DNA of 64,000 bases from Bog-473 sp963737745 (lineage in GTDB: Bacteria; Actinomycetota; Acidimicrobiia; Acidimicrobiales; RAAP-2): assembly GCA_963737745.1 (NCBI GenBank), contig CAVTTR010000003.1, positions 161,812 through 225,811 of the forward strand. Direction: 5' to 3'. The notes beneath the pieces are model-generated. The model worked only from the letters and a program-made list of their open reading frames with translations, was not told the origin of the DNA and did not search any database. Below, in pieces: positions 56,147 through 64,000 of this stretch. Within the stretch, counting starts at the first letter, position 1. Each line of letters opens with the position of its first letter. A program made the translations under genes and the position numbers.

Positions 56147-57315
56147 CGTGGATCGGCATCAGCGTTGGTTGTGGAGCCCTCGTGATCGGCGCCACCTCAG
56201 CCCTACTTCTGAGGTCATTGCGCACGGTGCGGTTGCAGTTGATGGGGCTGGCTCTCGTCGCCGTCCTCCTTCCATTGGGCTCTGTTCTCGTGTCGGGTCT
56301 GGTGATGTTTCACATGGGAAACGACGCCGACTTCATCTTCATTACCGTCCTGGTAACCATGAGTGGATTGCTGGGGGCATTCCTCCTTGCCCGCAATATC
56401 GTGTTTCCCCTTGACGTCATTCGAGAGGCTTCGCACAAGTTGGCGGCAGGAGACCTCGGAGCCCGAGCGCCCGAGGGAGGGCCGAGCGAGTTGGCCGAGC
56501 TCGGGTCGTCCTTCAACGTGATGGCGACACATCTTGAGGAGGCATTCGATGCTCGCCGTGAACTCGTGGCGTGGGCCAGTCATGATCTGCGGGCACCCAT
56601 CACCTCCCTTCAGGCAATGCTCGAAGCGATAGAAGATGGCATCGTTGAGCCTCGGCACTATCTCAGCCCGCTGCAAAGTCAGGTCCGACTATTGGGAGCG
56701 TTGGTCGATGACCTCTTCGAACTTGCGTGCATCGATTCGGGTGCGGTGACCCTGGAATTCGATGCTGTCAATTTGGGGCACCTGGTGGCGAGCTGTGTTC
56801 ATCGCTTCGAAGCGGAAGCAATAGCCCGGGACGTGCGCTTATTGGTAGCCCAACGAGGTGGTGTCACGGAATCGAGATGCGCCCCGGACAAGATTGAACG
56901 CGTGCTGACCAACCTCATCACCAACTCTTTGCGATATACCCCTGGAGGAGGCTCCATCACAGTTACCGTCGCCGGTGGAGCGGGCGCCGTCCTGGTTTCG
57001 GTGGAAGACACTGGGATCGGGATCGCGCCCGAGGCGGCCGAGCGGGCTTTTGAGCCATTTTGGCGTGCTGACGACGCTCGCAGTCCGGCCAGTGGCGGGG
57101 CGGGGCTTGGCTTGGCCATCGCCAGAGGCCTTATCGAAGCTCAAGGCGGCCGAATCTGGGCTGAGCCGCCCCTGAGTGGCGGGACCCGGATCAGCTTCGT
57201 GCTTCCTGCCACGTGCGTTCCCGGCTCACCACGTGATGCCAACGCGATAGCGGTGGCCCAGGCCTACTTCTGTGAAGCGACTCGGACCAATACTCAACGA
57301 GCACTGACGCTTTGA
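56143..57315 (+). CDS. Membrane sensor histidine kinase (HAMP, HisKA, HATPase)
   Basis: 390 residues. About three N-terminal helices (IGISVGCGALVIGATSALLL; LMGLALVAVLLPLGSVLVSG; FIFITVLVTMSGLLGAFLLA) leave almost no extracytoplasmic loop, so it probably senses in the membrane. HAMP region IVFPLDVIREASHKLAAGDL, HisKA with His147 in AWASHDLRAPITSLQ, N-box LTNLITNSLRYTPGG, G1 EDTGIGIAPE, F-box FEPFWRADDAR, G2 GGAGLGLAIARGL. Cognate partner of the overlapping response regulator. The tail after FVLPAT is 35 residues of no known domain. Confidence 0.95.
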   Translation: MTWIGISVGCGALVIGATSALLLRSLRTVRLQLMGLALVAVLLPLGSVLVSGLVMFHMGNDADFIFITVLVTMSGLLGAFLLARNIVFPLDVIREASHKLAAGDLGARAPEGGPSELAELGSSFNVMATHLEEAFDARRELVAWASHDLRAPITSLQAMLEAIEDGIVEPRHYLSPLQSQVRLLGALVDDLFELACIDSGAVTLEFDAVNLGHLVASCVHRFEAEAIARDVRLLVAQRGGVTESRCAPDKIERVLTNLITNSLRYTPGGGSITVTVAGGAGAVLVSVEDTGIGIAPEAAERAFEPFWRADDARSPASGGAGLGLAIARGLIEAQGGRIWAEPPLSGGTRISFVLPATCVPGSPRDANAIAVAQAYFCEATRTNTQRALTL

Positions 57316-57512
57316 CGAAAGCACATGGCTTGACGCAGATCTCAGGCGTAACCTACCCAGACAACTGAACTTAGAGCGTCAGAGTTCAGGAGGTCTCAAG
57401 GGGCTCCAGACTGTCCCGATCGTTGGGCCCGACGCAGTATCAAGGTCACTGAGCGATCGGACACGCGAATGGCCCGATCGACAGGGGCATCGCGCCGATT
57501 AAGGGTGCCGGG

Positions 57513-57585
57513 TGGAGGTGATGGGATTCGAACCCACGGCCTCTACATTGCGAATGTAGCGCTCTGCCAGCTGAGCTACACCCCC
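57513..57585 (-). tRNA. tRNA-Ala (anticodon CGC)
   Basis: Read on the minus strand: acceptor GGGGGTG paired with CACCTCC and discriminator A; D-arm AGCTCAGCTGGCAGAGC; anticodon stem CTACA/TGTAG with loop TTCGCAA (anticodon CGC, decoding GCG); variable AGGCC; T-arm GTGGG-TTCGAAT-CCCAT. 73 bases, no CCA encoded. Its 3' 29 bases recur at 48399-48427, marking it as a likely integration site. Confidence 0.95.
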
Positions 57586-57663
57586 GACAGCGACAAGGTT
57601 AGCCACTGGGGAGGAGGGGTCAGTTGCCCCGTCGAAGGGGGGCGGTCAGAGTAAAAGCTGCCG

Positions 57664-58353
57664 TCAGCGACCGCCAGCGGCCTGGCGCAGATCCTCGTCG
57701 TCCCAGGCACCGGGGTGTCCGTATTGGGCTGACCGACTGAAGAATTCTCGCTCGTCGCCGTCGTGCGTGAGGGGGTGGCTCGGCCGAACTCGGCGCTGTC
57801 CTTCGACCTCCCGGGCGTAGGCGATGAGGCCGACCAGGGCCAGGGCGGCTATCCCCGTGAGGCCAGTGACGATCCACGCTGGTCGCAACGATGGCACGAC
57901 GCCCAAAATGCCGGTACCGATGGCTACCGCCGTGAGAGCACGCAGAACGAGCGTGCAACGCTGGCGCGCCTGGTGGCGGCGGTACGACGCCAATTCAGCT
58001 TCCGTCTGGGCCAGGCTCATGGGCGGCGCAGGACTTGCGATGACACCCACCCGGGCGTAATGCGCACCGTCTCCGTCGTCGATGTCGGCGGACTGGCCGT
58101 CGTCAACCGGGCGAAGCAGGACAAGCTTGGGTTGTGAGCTCGGGAGGTCCAGCAAGGGCACAGTTCCCGTGTCGCGCAAGCGGTAGGCGGGTGCCACCAA
58201 TTTCGGACCGGCGGGCTTGAGCAGCTGGAGTTCGTGGTGGAAGTGGTCGATGGAGCCACCCCCCTGCCGGTCACCGAAGCGCCGAAGGGCACCAGGTGCT
58301 AACACGACAATCCACAGTACGGCTACCAGAACCAGCAGGATCACTAGCGACAC
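57664..58353 (-). CDS. Actinobacterial membrane protein of unknown function next to tRNA-Ala
   Basis: 229 residues. An N-terminal helix (SLVILLVLVAVLWIVVLAPG) is followed by RRFGDRQGGGSIDHFHHELQ, a conserved actinobacterial segment of unknown role. A cytoplasmic stretch of about 100 residues precedes two close helices (LVLRALTAVAIGTGILGVVP; AWIVTGLTGIAALALVGLIA) and a polar tail. Homologues with the same leading motif are often found beside a tRNA gene in actinobacteria, so this marks the native chromosome side of the tRNA. Confidence 0.75.
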   Translation of the reverse strand: MSLVILLVLVAVLWIVVLAPGALRRFGDRQGGGSIDHFHHELQLLKPAGPKLVAPAYRLRDTGTVPLLDLPSSQPKLVLLRPVDDGQSADIDDGDGAHYARVGVIASPAPPMSLAQTEAELASYRRHQARQRCTLVLRALTAVAIGTGILGVVPSLRPAWIVTGLTGIAALALVGLIAYAREVEGQRRVRPSHPLTHDGDEREFFSRSAQYGHPGAWDDEDLRQAAGGR

Positions 58354-58538
58354 TCCCCGACGACCTACCTTCGCTCCGGTGGAAGACCCTAGTCAGCGGC
58401 CGTTTCCACGTGGTGGATGGTGGGGATACGCACAGGGCCGACCTCGTCAGCGCTCTCCGCACTTACAAGCTTTGTAGTCCCCTCACTCACCTTGGCAAGC
58501 GCGTCGTGGCCGCCCTGCTCACCGTCCTGCGCCGCGTC

Positions 58539-59331
58539 CTATACGGCGCGACTCCACCACCGTCCGTCGCGCTCGCCCACCGAAACCTGCACGTCGAAGC
58601 AGGCTGAGACCAACGAAGAAGTGATCACATCGGCCAGTGGACCCGCCGCCACCAGTTTTCCCTGGCGTACGAGGCCGGCGTGGGTAAACCCGCTCGGTAT
58701 CTCCTCGCAGTGATGCGTGACGAGGACCATCGGAGGACTCTCGGGCTTGGCGGCCAACGCTCCCAGTCGCGACACCAGGCGATCCCGCGCCCCAGGTCGA
58801 GACCGGCCGCCGGTTCGTCGAGCAACAGAAGCTCGGGTCGGCTGATCAGGGCGCAGGCCAGGAGCACGTGTTGGCGCTCTCCCTCGGAGATCACGCCGAA
58901 AGGTCGGTACGCGATGGCGGAAAACCCGACCTCGTCGAGGAGGCGGTCGGCTTCGGCCCAGTCCTCGTCGCTATAGGAGTGCCACCAGGTTTCAAGCGCT
59001 CCGTAGCGGCCGCTGACCACCACGTCGCCGCTGGGAGATCGGCCCGTAGCTGTCGCGTCACCGAGCCACTCACCAATGAGATCCGGGGTCGCAACGTCCG
59101 GACATCGACTCTTCCGAACGTGGCCCCCAGTATCTCGACCGATCCCGACGAGGGCCAAAGACGAGCACCCACCAGGGTGAGCAACGTGGTCTTGCCCGAT
59201 CCATTCGGGCCCAGAATCACCCAGCGCTCGCCCGGGAGCACGGACCAGTCGACGTCATCCAGGACGATCGTGCCCTCACGGCGCACCCCGACACCACGCA
59301 AAGCGATGACCGGCTCTGGGTGTGACGTCAA
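58539..59331 (-). CDS. ABC transporter ATP-binding protein, frameshifted
   Basis: ATPase of about 260 residues. MTSHPEPVIALRGVGVRREG, Walker A LGPNGSGKTTLLTLVG, GATFGRVDVRTLRPRISLVS. A frame change near 59040 leads to SGRYGALETWWHSYSDEDWA, signature-type ISEGERQHVLLACALISRPE and Walker B LLLLDEPAAGLDLG. Another change near 58785 leads to PPMVLVTHHCEEIPSGFTHA and the end. It resembles stand-alone ModF/YlmA-type ATPases. No permease is adjacent. Its ATG overlaps the stop of the small protein, so it is the last gene of the sulfur operon; a link to sulfate or metal handling is only context. Confidence 0.78.
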
Positions 59332-59648
59332 CTTTTCGCGGCGTCAACCTGCCCGATGCGTCGGCCGAGGCGACCGATCAGACCGGCGCAGCACTGGGTC
59401 CAGATGCGCTCGCCGGCCAGCCAGAGCCAGATTTCGCGACGGTACCCCAGGACGATTTCGTCGAACTCCTCGTGGGTGACGCCGGCCTGACGGAGCGCAC
59501 TCCACCTCGCCCACAACCATTCAACGAACCCGTCATCGGCCCGCAATACCGTGGTCAGCTCACGACCATCTGCGATCTCGGTCAGCCACGCTCCGGCGCG
59601 AGCCGTGGGCTCGTCGGGCATGTGCAATGTCGGGGCCACGGTCAATGA
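59328..59648 (-). CDS. Small conserved-looking protein of unknown function
   Basis: 106 residues, helical and rich in Trp (GFVEWLWARWSALRQAGVTH; IVLGYRREIWLWLAGERIWT). No Cys cluster, signal or membrane helix. I do not recognise the family. Both ends overlap neighbours (ATGA-type with the ABC ATPase, and within 7 bases of the FrhB-like stop), so it is translated as part of the cysH-sir-frhB operon and may assist that system. Confidence 0.7.
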   Translation of the reverse strand, partial: SLTVAPTLHMPDEPTARAGAWLTEIADGRELTTVLRADDGFVEWLWARWSALRQAGVTHEEFDEIVLGYRREIWLWLAGERIWTQCCAGLIGRLGRRIGQVDAAKS

Positions 59649-60912
59649 CGGATGAACACGGGCTGGCGATCGGTACCTTCGTAGGAGCGCACGTGTTCTT
59701 CGAAGTCGATGAAGAGTGGCGCATCGGGGTCAAGCTTGCGTTGCAAACTCCGATTGGCGATCTTCTTGTCGAGGGCGTCCAGGCGAAGGAGTGCCGCCGG
59801 GTCGTCGAGCCCTCGCACGTCGAGCTTCGACCGCGCCGCCTGGAATGCCAACCGGCCGCGCTCGGTCCTGACCAACACGCTTGTCCACCCGTCCATGGAG
59901 CCGACGCTCCCCACGGCAATGTCCGCCGATCGACCAAGGAAGTCCACGCACTCGTCGCAGCCTTTCAAAGCCCGCGCCGTGAAAGTCCTTCACCGGTTCG
60001 TCGACGGCTATTTCGCCGTCGCGATACTCCACGATCATGCGACCGCGAATCACGTCCATCTTTGAAACCCGGTCCAGGTCCACGCCGCGCTTGTCGCGCA
60101 GTTCGCGCAGCGTCAACGCCTCGTAGTCGAAGTTCTTCGTACACATCAGGGCGATGCTCAGGACGACAGCTTCGACACGGTGCGCTCCGGTCGGCCAGCG
60201 GCGCGATTGCATCGCACGCAGACCCTGCACCTCACACGGCGTCCCGACGACGGCGATACGGGGCTTGGGTAGGGAGTTTGTTCCGGGAGAGGTCAAGTTC
60301 GGCCAGCGCCATCGTCTGGTTGTCGAAACTTGCCGAGGCGGCACGAATTTGGTCAGCCGTGGTGGCGATGGTGGCGACGCCCTTCCATTGTTCGTCGGGA
60401 TCGCCACTCGGTTTTGAGACCAAGGCGCCGTCAATCTCTCCCGCGGCCAAGAGCCCGATGAGCAGAGCACTGACCGCACCACCGTCCTGGACATCGTCGT
60501 CCGCGCCGAGGCCCGCACAGCAAAGCTCTCCACGACCGCACCGAGACCGTCCTCGGTGGACCCCCGGTGATCTTCCAGTAGGTGTCGGAGGAGTCGGCGC
60601 GAACCTCAGCCGGCTCCACGTCGGCCTCCTCACCCGGGGTCGCCGTCGAGGGGGGCCACAGCGCCTCGTAGCGCAGGCCGCCGCGGGACAGAAGTCCCAA
60701 CACAACGAGCATCCGGTGCACATCTTGACCAGTTCGGGCAGATTCGTGTCCGGATCCACACCAATGGAATTCGACGGGCACACCGCCACGCAGGTCCCAC
60801 ACTCGATGCATCGGTCGGCATGGATGACCCCTGCCTCGAGCTCCCAGAACCAGACCTTTCCGGGAGGCTCGGGGATGCCATTCATCTCCTCGTGTACGCG
60901 GTACCGCTTCAT
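59642..60912 (-). CDS. FrhB-like coenzyme F420 dehydrogenase beta subunit, frameshifted
   Basis: Flavin/Fe-S protein expected to oxidise reduced F420. Starting at ATG 60912: two [4Fe-4S] ferredoxin motifs, CIECGTCVAVCP (Cys35-45) and CTGCSLCWDFCP (Cys65-75). The FrhB N domain then reads through several frames (GGLRYEALWPP; LGADDDVQDGGAVSALLIGL; NSLPKPRIAVVGTPCEVQGL, the family's GTPC motif). FrhB C: LSIALMCTKNFDYEAL, KGCDECVDFLGRSADIAVGS. About 423 residues, ending QPVFIRH. Its ATG overlaps the reductase TGA if one more insertion is allowed. It is probably the electron donor to the adjacent sulfite reductase. Confidence 0.82.
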
Positions 60913-62604
60913 CGGCTGACCGGCGGGGGCTCCGTGAAGGGTGGCCGCTAATTCGGTCGCAGGAACCCGTCGTGCCCACACGTGGAACGGCTCCTTGGGC
61001 CGCCGTTCGGCCTGGTACCGGCCGACCACGCGCAGGAGCACGTCGGGGACCTCGTTCACTGGCATGGCCCCGGTGACCCAGTCGATGAAGGCGGCGTGGG
61101 GCCGAGTGACCCACCCAGTCCGATGTCGACCGCTTCCTCAATGTGCTGGTCCACGTGGGCGATGTCACCGCGGAATCCGATGTCGGCGATCTGCGGTTGG
61201 GCGCACGAGGCAGAGCAGCCCGAGAAGTGCATCCGGATCACCCCGGCATCGCCGGATCCCCCGCCGTCAGCTCCTTGGTGCGAGAGCTCGGCGTCGAGAC
61301 GTCGGGCCCACTTCACGGCACGCTCTTTGGTCTCGACCACGGCGAAACGGCAGAACTCCGAACCGGTGCAGGCCACAACGCCGCGTTCGAAGGGGCCAGG
61401 GAAAGGCGAGTACTTCGACAGGAGCGGCTCGGCCAAAAGGTCGTCGACCCTTTCCTCGGGGATGCCCGAGAGGATGAAATTCTCATCGATACCAATCCGC
61501 ACTGTCCCATCACCATAGGTTTCGGCCAGACGCGCCGTCTCGATCAGGTCGATCCCATGCAGGCGGCCCACCGGGACGGAGCAACCGACATAGACCAGCC
61601 CCGGTTGCTTCTGGGGATGCACCCCGACGTGATCGCCCCGGAACCTATTGGTGAGTTCTTTGCCGGCCGGGTCCAGAGCAAACTTCGTCCGCTCGTCCAA
61701 TGCGGCGCGGAATCCTTCGGGGCCGAGCTCTTGGGCCAGATAACGCATGCGGGAGAGCCCCCGATTCTCCCGGTTGCCCAATTCGCCGAAGACCTGGGCC
61801 ACGCCCCGGCACAGCTCGACCGCTTGATCCGGCCGTATGAAGACGTCGATATCCGAAGCCATCCGCTCGCCGTCGGAGAGGCCGCCACCGATGAGCACAT
61901 TGAAGCCGATGCTTCCATCACCCTGTTCGGCGGGCCACAGACCGATGTCATTGATCTCAACCCGAGCGCAATCCTCGAGACACCCGGTCACCGCGATCTT
62001 GAACTTGCGCGGCAGGTTGGCATATTCCCTGTTGCCGGTGAAGAAGGCCGAGATGGCCTGCGCACCGGCAGCGCGTCCACCACCTCATGGGCGTCGATGC
62101 CCGAGACAGGACACGCGCACACGTTGCGCGCCGAGTCACCGCAGGCCTGCACGGTGGTCAACCCGACGTCCCAGAAACGCTGCCAGATCCGTGGCACGTC
62201 GGCGATGCGAATCCAGTGGAGCTGAATGTCCTGCCGCGTCGTGAGATCGGCATAGCGATTGCCGAAGACGGGGCTGTCGTCCGGCCCTTCCGCATAGGCG
62301 TCGGCCGCCACCCCGACCTCGCGTACCTGGGCCGCCGTCAGGACACCACCGGGGACCTTGATCCGCATCATGAAGGCATCTCCGCCCTGGCGTTGCGGGT
62401 ACATGCCAACCCACTTCAAGCGCTCCTGCTCCCCGGCACGGCGTTGATGGAGTCCGGCCCCTGCTTGGAGTAGGTGTCGATGACGGCCTGCGCGACTTCG
62501 AAGGGATGACGAGCGAACTTGAGCTGCTCGACCGGATTGAGCTCGCCGATATTGCGGTAGGGACGGATGAACCGAAGCCCGTGGTCGCGACCCGCAAATT
62601 CCAT
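60909..62604 (-). CDS. Siroheme sulfite (or nitrite) reductase, hemoprotein, frameshifted
   Basis: Reduces sulfite to sulfide. From ATG 62604 (MEFAGRDHGLRFIRPYRNIG): ELNPVEQLKFARHPFEVAQA, then after a homopolymer slip near 62420 ERLKWVGMYPQRQGGDAFMM. DLTTRQDIQLHWIRIADVPR, VGLTTVQACGDSARNV and GCLEDCARVEINDIGL follow, the last two in a shifted frame. The C-terminal half carries the siroheme/[4Fe-4S] cysteines ACTGSEFCRF (C-x5-C) and GCSASCAQPQI (C-x3-C). The end (VVGRYQAERRPKEPFHVWAR) reads without a stop into the FrhB-like frame unless a further insertion is corrected. With cysH upstream and cysD divergent, sulfite is the expected substrate. Confidence 0.85.
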
Positions 62605-62638
62605 CCCATATGGGTTGTCCAGATGCGCGGCATCAGGG

Positions 62639-63318
62639 TCAGGCGTGAAGCCCGCACTCGGTTTTGTCGAGACCGGCCCAGCGTCCGGCCCGCGGGTCTT
62701 CACCGGGAGCCACCGGGCGAGTGGTGGGGGCACAGCCGATGGAGAGGTAGCCCCGGCTCACCAGAGGATGCACGGGCAGATCGTGATCAGCGAGATACGA
62801 CGCGATGTCATCGTTCGTCCACGTGGCCAGCGGGTTGATCTTGACCAGGCCGAACGCCTCGTCCCAGCTGACGATGGGCGCGACAGCCCGCGTGGGGGCA
62901 TCACGCGCTTGAGGGCGGTGAGCCAGGCCTGGCTCCCCTGCACGGCCTGGCGCAACGGGGCAACCTTGCGGAATTGGCAGCACTGGTTGCTCCCGCACGG
63001 GTAGGCGATGGCCTCGGGGCCGGGCTTGGTCACGGTCAGATTCAAGTTGTAGTGAGCGCTGACGTCCTTGACAAAGGCCAGCGTCTCGGGGAAATGCGCC
63101 TCGGTGTCAAGGAAGATCACCTCTATGCCGGGGGCCGCCTTCGTCGCCAGGTCGATGAGCACCACGTCCTCGAAGGAGGCGGCGAGGACCAGGGAGTCTC
63201 CGAATGTGTCGACGGCCCAAGAGATGACCTTCCCGGCCGGGGCCGACTCGAAGGTGCGATTCGGATCGGCCAATTCCTCAACGCTGAGCCTCTGATCCGC
63301 CATCGTCGATTCGGTCAC
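62639..63318 (-). CDS. cysH: Phosphoadenylyl/adenylyl-sulfate reductase, one frameshift
   Basis: Reduces APS or PAPS to sulfite. GTG 63318 follows AAGGAGGAAGCCCG. VISWAVDTFGDSLVLAASFE (PP-loop), GIEVIFLDTEAHFPETL, and the Fe-S pair CGSNQCCQFRKVAPL. A one-base change near 62900 separates WLTALKR from RDAPTRAVAPIVSW and KINPLATWTNDDIASYLADH. VSRGYLSIGCAPTT and the catalytic KTECGLH end the chain. The paired Cys motifs (CC...C..C) indicate the [4Fe-4S] APS-reductase type. About 226 residues. First gene of the minus-strand sulfur operon. Confidence 0.92.
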
Positions 63319-63437
63319 CGGGCTTCCTCCTTCTTTCTAAGCTGGGGACAGGCCGCCCTTTCGCCCACCCTGAGGATGAGTTTTTAGCGTGGCCTCGGCC
63401 GCCTTGACGCACGGCGGAATCCAGACCAAAGTATACA

Positions 63438-63452
63438 TGACTAAATTGGTCA
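63438..63452. promoter_or_regulatory. Palindromic operator candidate between cysH and cysD
   Basis: TGACTAAATTGGTCA equals its own reverse complement at 13 of 15 positions (TGACYAAWTTRGTCA). It sits in the 151-bp gap between the divergent starts (63318 and 63470), in an AT-rich patch beside GTATACAT. A common repressor/activator of both sulfur operons is inferred. Confidence 0.5.
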
Positions 63453-63469
63453 ACATTCGAAGGGGTCCT

Positions 63470-64000
63470 ATGGACACCGCGGCAACACTCGCACCTCGGC
63501 CTTCTACCCCCGCCGGCCCTGTTTCTGGCCGGCCGGGTCAACCCAACGCGTCAACGGGCTCTTCCGTCGCGACCCTTCGGCCACCCGTTGGGTCACCTCG
63601 ACCTGCTCGAGTCGCTGGCTATCTTCATCATCCGCGAGGTCGCCGCCGAATCGGAGCGGCCTGTCCTTCTCTTCAGCGGCGGGAAGGACTTGGCGGTGCT
63701 CCTTCACCTGGCGGCCAAGGCCTTCAAGCCGGGGAAGATTCCCTTCCCGGTGCTCCATGTCGACACCGGGCACAACTTCTCCGAGGTGCTCGACTGTACG
63801 CGACGCGCAAGTCGAAGCCGTGGGCACCCTACTGGTGGCCAAGGTGCAGGACACGATCGATAAGGGGTGGCGTCGCCGATCCGGGGCCAGTCGCTCGCGT
63901 AACCGCCTGCAGACCACCACGCTGCTCGACGCCATCAACGAATACGTTTCGACGCCGCTTTCGGCGGGGCACCGGCGCGATGAGGACAAGGCGAGAGCCA
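63470..64000 (+). CDS. cysD: Sulfate adenylyltransferase subunit 2, 3' truncated by window, frameshifted
   Basis: Small subunit of ATP sulfurylase, which activates sulfate with the CysN GTPase. GAAGGGGTCCT precedes ATG 63470 (MDTAATLAPRPSTPAGPVSG). A one-base shift near 63590 leads to HLDLLESLAIFIIREVAAES, PP-loop LLFSGGKDLAVLLHLAAKAF (usual SGGKDS; here Leu follows Asp, perhaps an error), IPFPVLHVDTGHNFSEVLD. Further shifts near 63795, 63865 and 63935 are needed to read RDAQVEAVGTLLVAKVQDTI, SRNRLQTTTLLDAINEY and RRDEDKARA, all family motifs. The gene runs off the window end. Confidence 0.85.
   Translation, partial: MDTAATLAPRPSTPAGPVSGRPGQPNASTGSSVATLRPPVGSPRPARVAGYLHHPRGRRRIGAACPSLQRREGLGGAPSPGGQGLQAGEDSLPGAPCRHRAQLLRGARLYATRKSKPWAPYWWPRCRTRSIRGGVADPGPVARVTACRPPRCSTPSTNTFRRRFRRGTGAMRTRREP

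Larger units (their letters stand above)
48398..57541. mobile_element. Candidate tRNA-Ala-integrated genomic island, about 9.1 kb, no integrase
   Basis: The intact tRNA-Ala (57513-57585, minus) lies at one end. A 30-bp identical copy of its 3' end, in the same orientation, lies at the other end, downstream of the tRNA 3' terminus. That is the geometry left by tyrosine-recombinase insertion into a tRNA gene. The enclosed nine genes are nearly free of frameshifts, unlike both flanks. No recombinase, relaxase or plasmid gene is inside, so the element would be a fixed or decayed island. An alternative is local tRNA duplication unrelated to integration. Confidence 0.45.

Noticed and set aside
57469..57654. 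61-codon plus-strand frame reading GGDGIRTHGLYIANVALCQL
   Set aside because: It is the antisense reading of the tRNA-Ala gene, a well-known false protein. The same applies to the MEVMGFEPTA frame starting at 48398 over the tRNA fragment.
60232..61065. Apparent sulfite reductase-FrhB fusion (continuous frame through 60912), which would mimic archaeal Fsr
   Set aside because: The +1 frame places a TGA overlapping the FrhB ATG (ATGA) exactly as in the other coupled genes, and this region is rich in one-base insertions. Two genes are more likely, though a fusion is not excluded.
1..64000. CRISPR array, phage or toxin-antitoxin defence system
   Set aside because: No regularly spaced repeats, cas genes, phage structural genes or small overlapping toxin-antitoxin pairs were seen. 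The only repeats are operators and the tRNA copy.

Overview
The window is high-GC, densely packed DNA from an actinobacterium. Supporting signs are an F420-type dehydrogenase beta subunit, a mycothiol-dependent-isomerase-like protein, DUF1206 and SLAC1/TDT membrane proteins, an IdeR/DtxR regulator with a matching box, and GTG/TTG starts. An Acidimicrobiia-like lineage is my best guess, but no rRNA or other marker confirms it. Many genes carry single-base frameshifts, nearly always one extra base lengthening a short homopolymer (e.g. CTG read as CTTG). They are densest at both ends (about 1-8.9 kb and 58.5-64 kb) and rare in 9-25 kb and 48.7-57.3 kb. I read most as consensus errors, and annotate such genes as CDS with the shift noted.

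Layout: 0-2.4 kb, an osmoprotectant (glycine-betaine/choline type) ABC importer, two permeases plus lipoprotein binding protein. 2.5-8.3 kb (minus), a MacB/FtsX-type ABC exporter, a small membrane protein and a DHA2 drug exporter. 8.5-16.7 kb, c-di-GMP enzymes, an iron-regulation patch (IdeR-like box, bacterioferritin remnant, DtxR regulator), hydrolases and a Glu/Leu-type dehydrogenase. 16.7-22.4 kb, adenylate kinase, a divergent TetR/MFS efflux pair with a large palindromic operator, a secreted protein, an amidohydrolase and a VOC protein. 22.6-32.7 kb, a natural LivH-LivM fusion and assorted metabolic and hypothetical genes. 33-43.8 kb, three ABC systems, including a PadR-ATPase-FtsX operon with tandem palindromic operators.

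41.5-48 kb is a graveyard: a chimeric AhpD/SigJ remnant, a truncated TDT channel, an MFS remnant and a decayed paralogue of the 33-kb FtsX gene. From 48.4 to 57.5 kb lies a clean block bounded by an intact tRNA-Ala and a 30-bp exact copy of its 3' end, the geometry of a tRNA-integrated island. It holds an epimerase, two glycosyltransferase-type enzymes, a methyltransferase, a polytopic membrane protein, a cytochrome-b/sulfite-oxidase-type molybdoenzyme and a two-component system. No integrase is visible.

58.5-64 kb is an assimilatory sulfate-reduction locus: cysD on plus and, divergently, cysH - sulfite reductase - FrhB-like F420 dehydrogenase - small protein - ABC ATPase, with overlapping starts and stops. 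Coupling of a siroheme reductase to an F420H2-oxidising partner is the most interesting biochemical hypothesis here.
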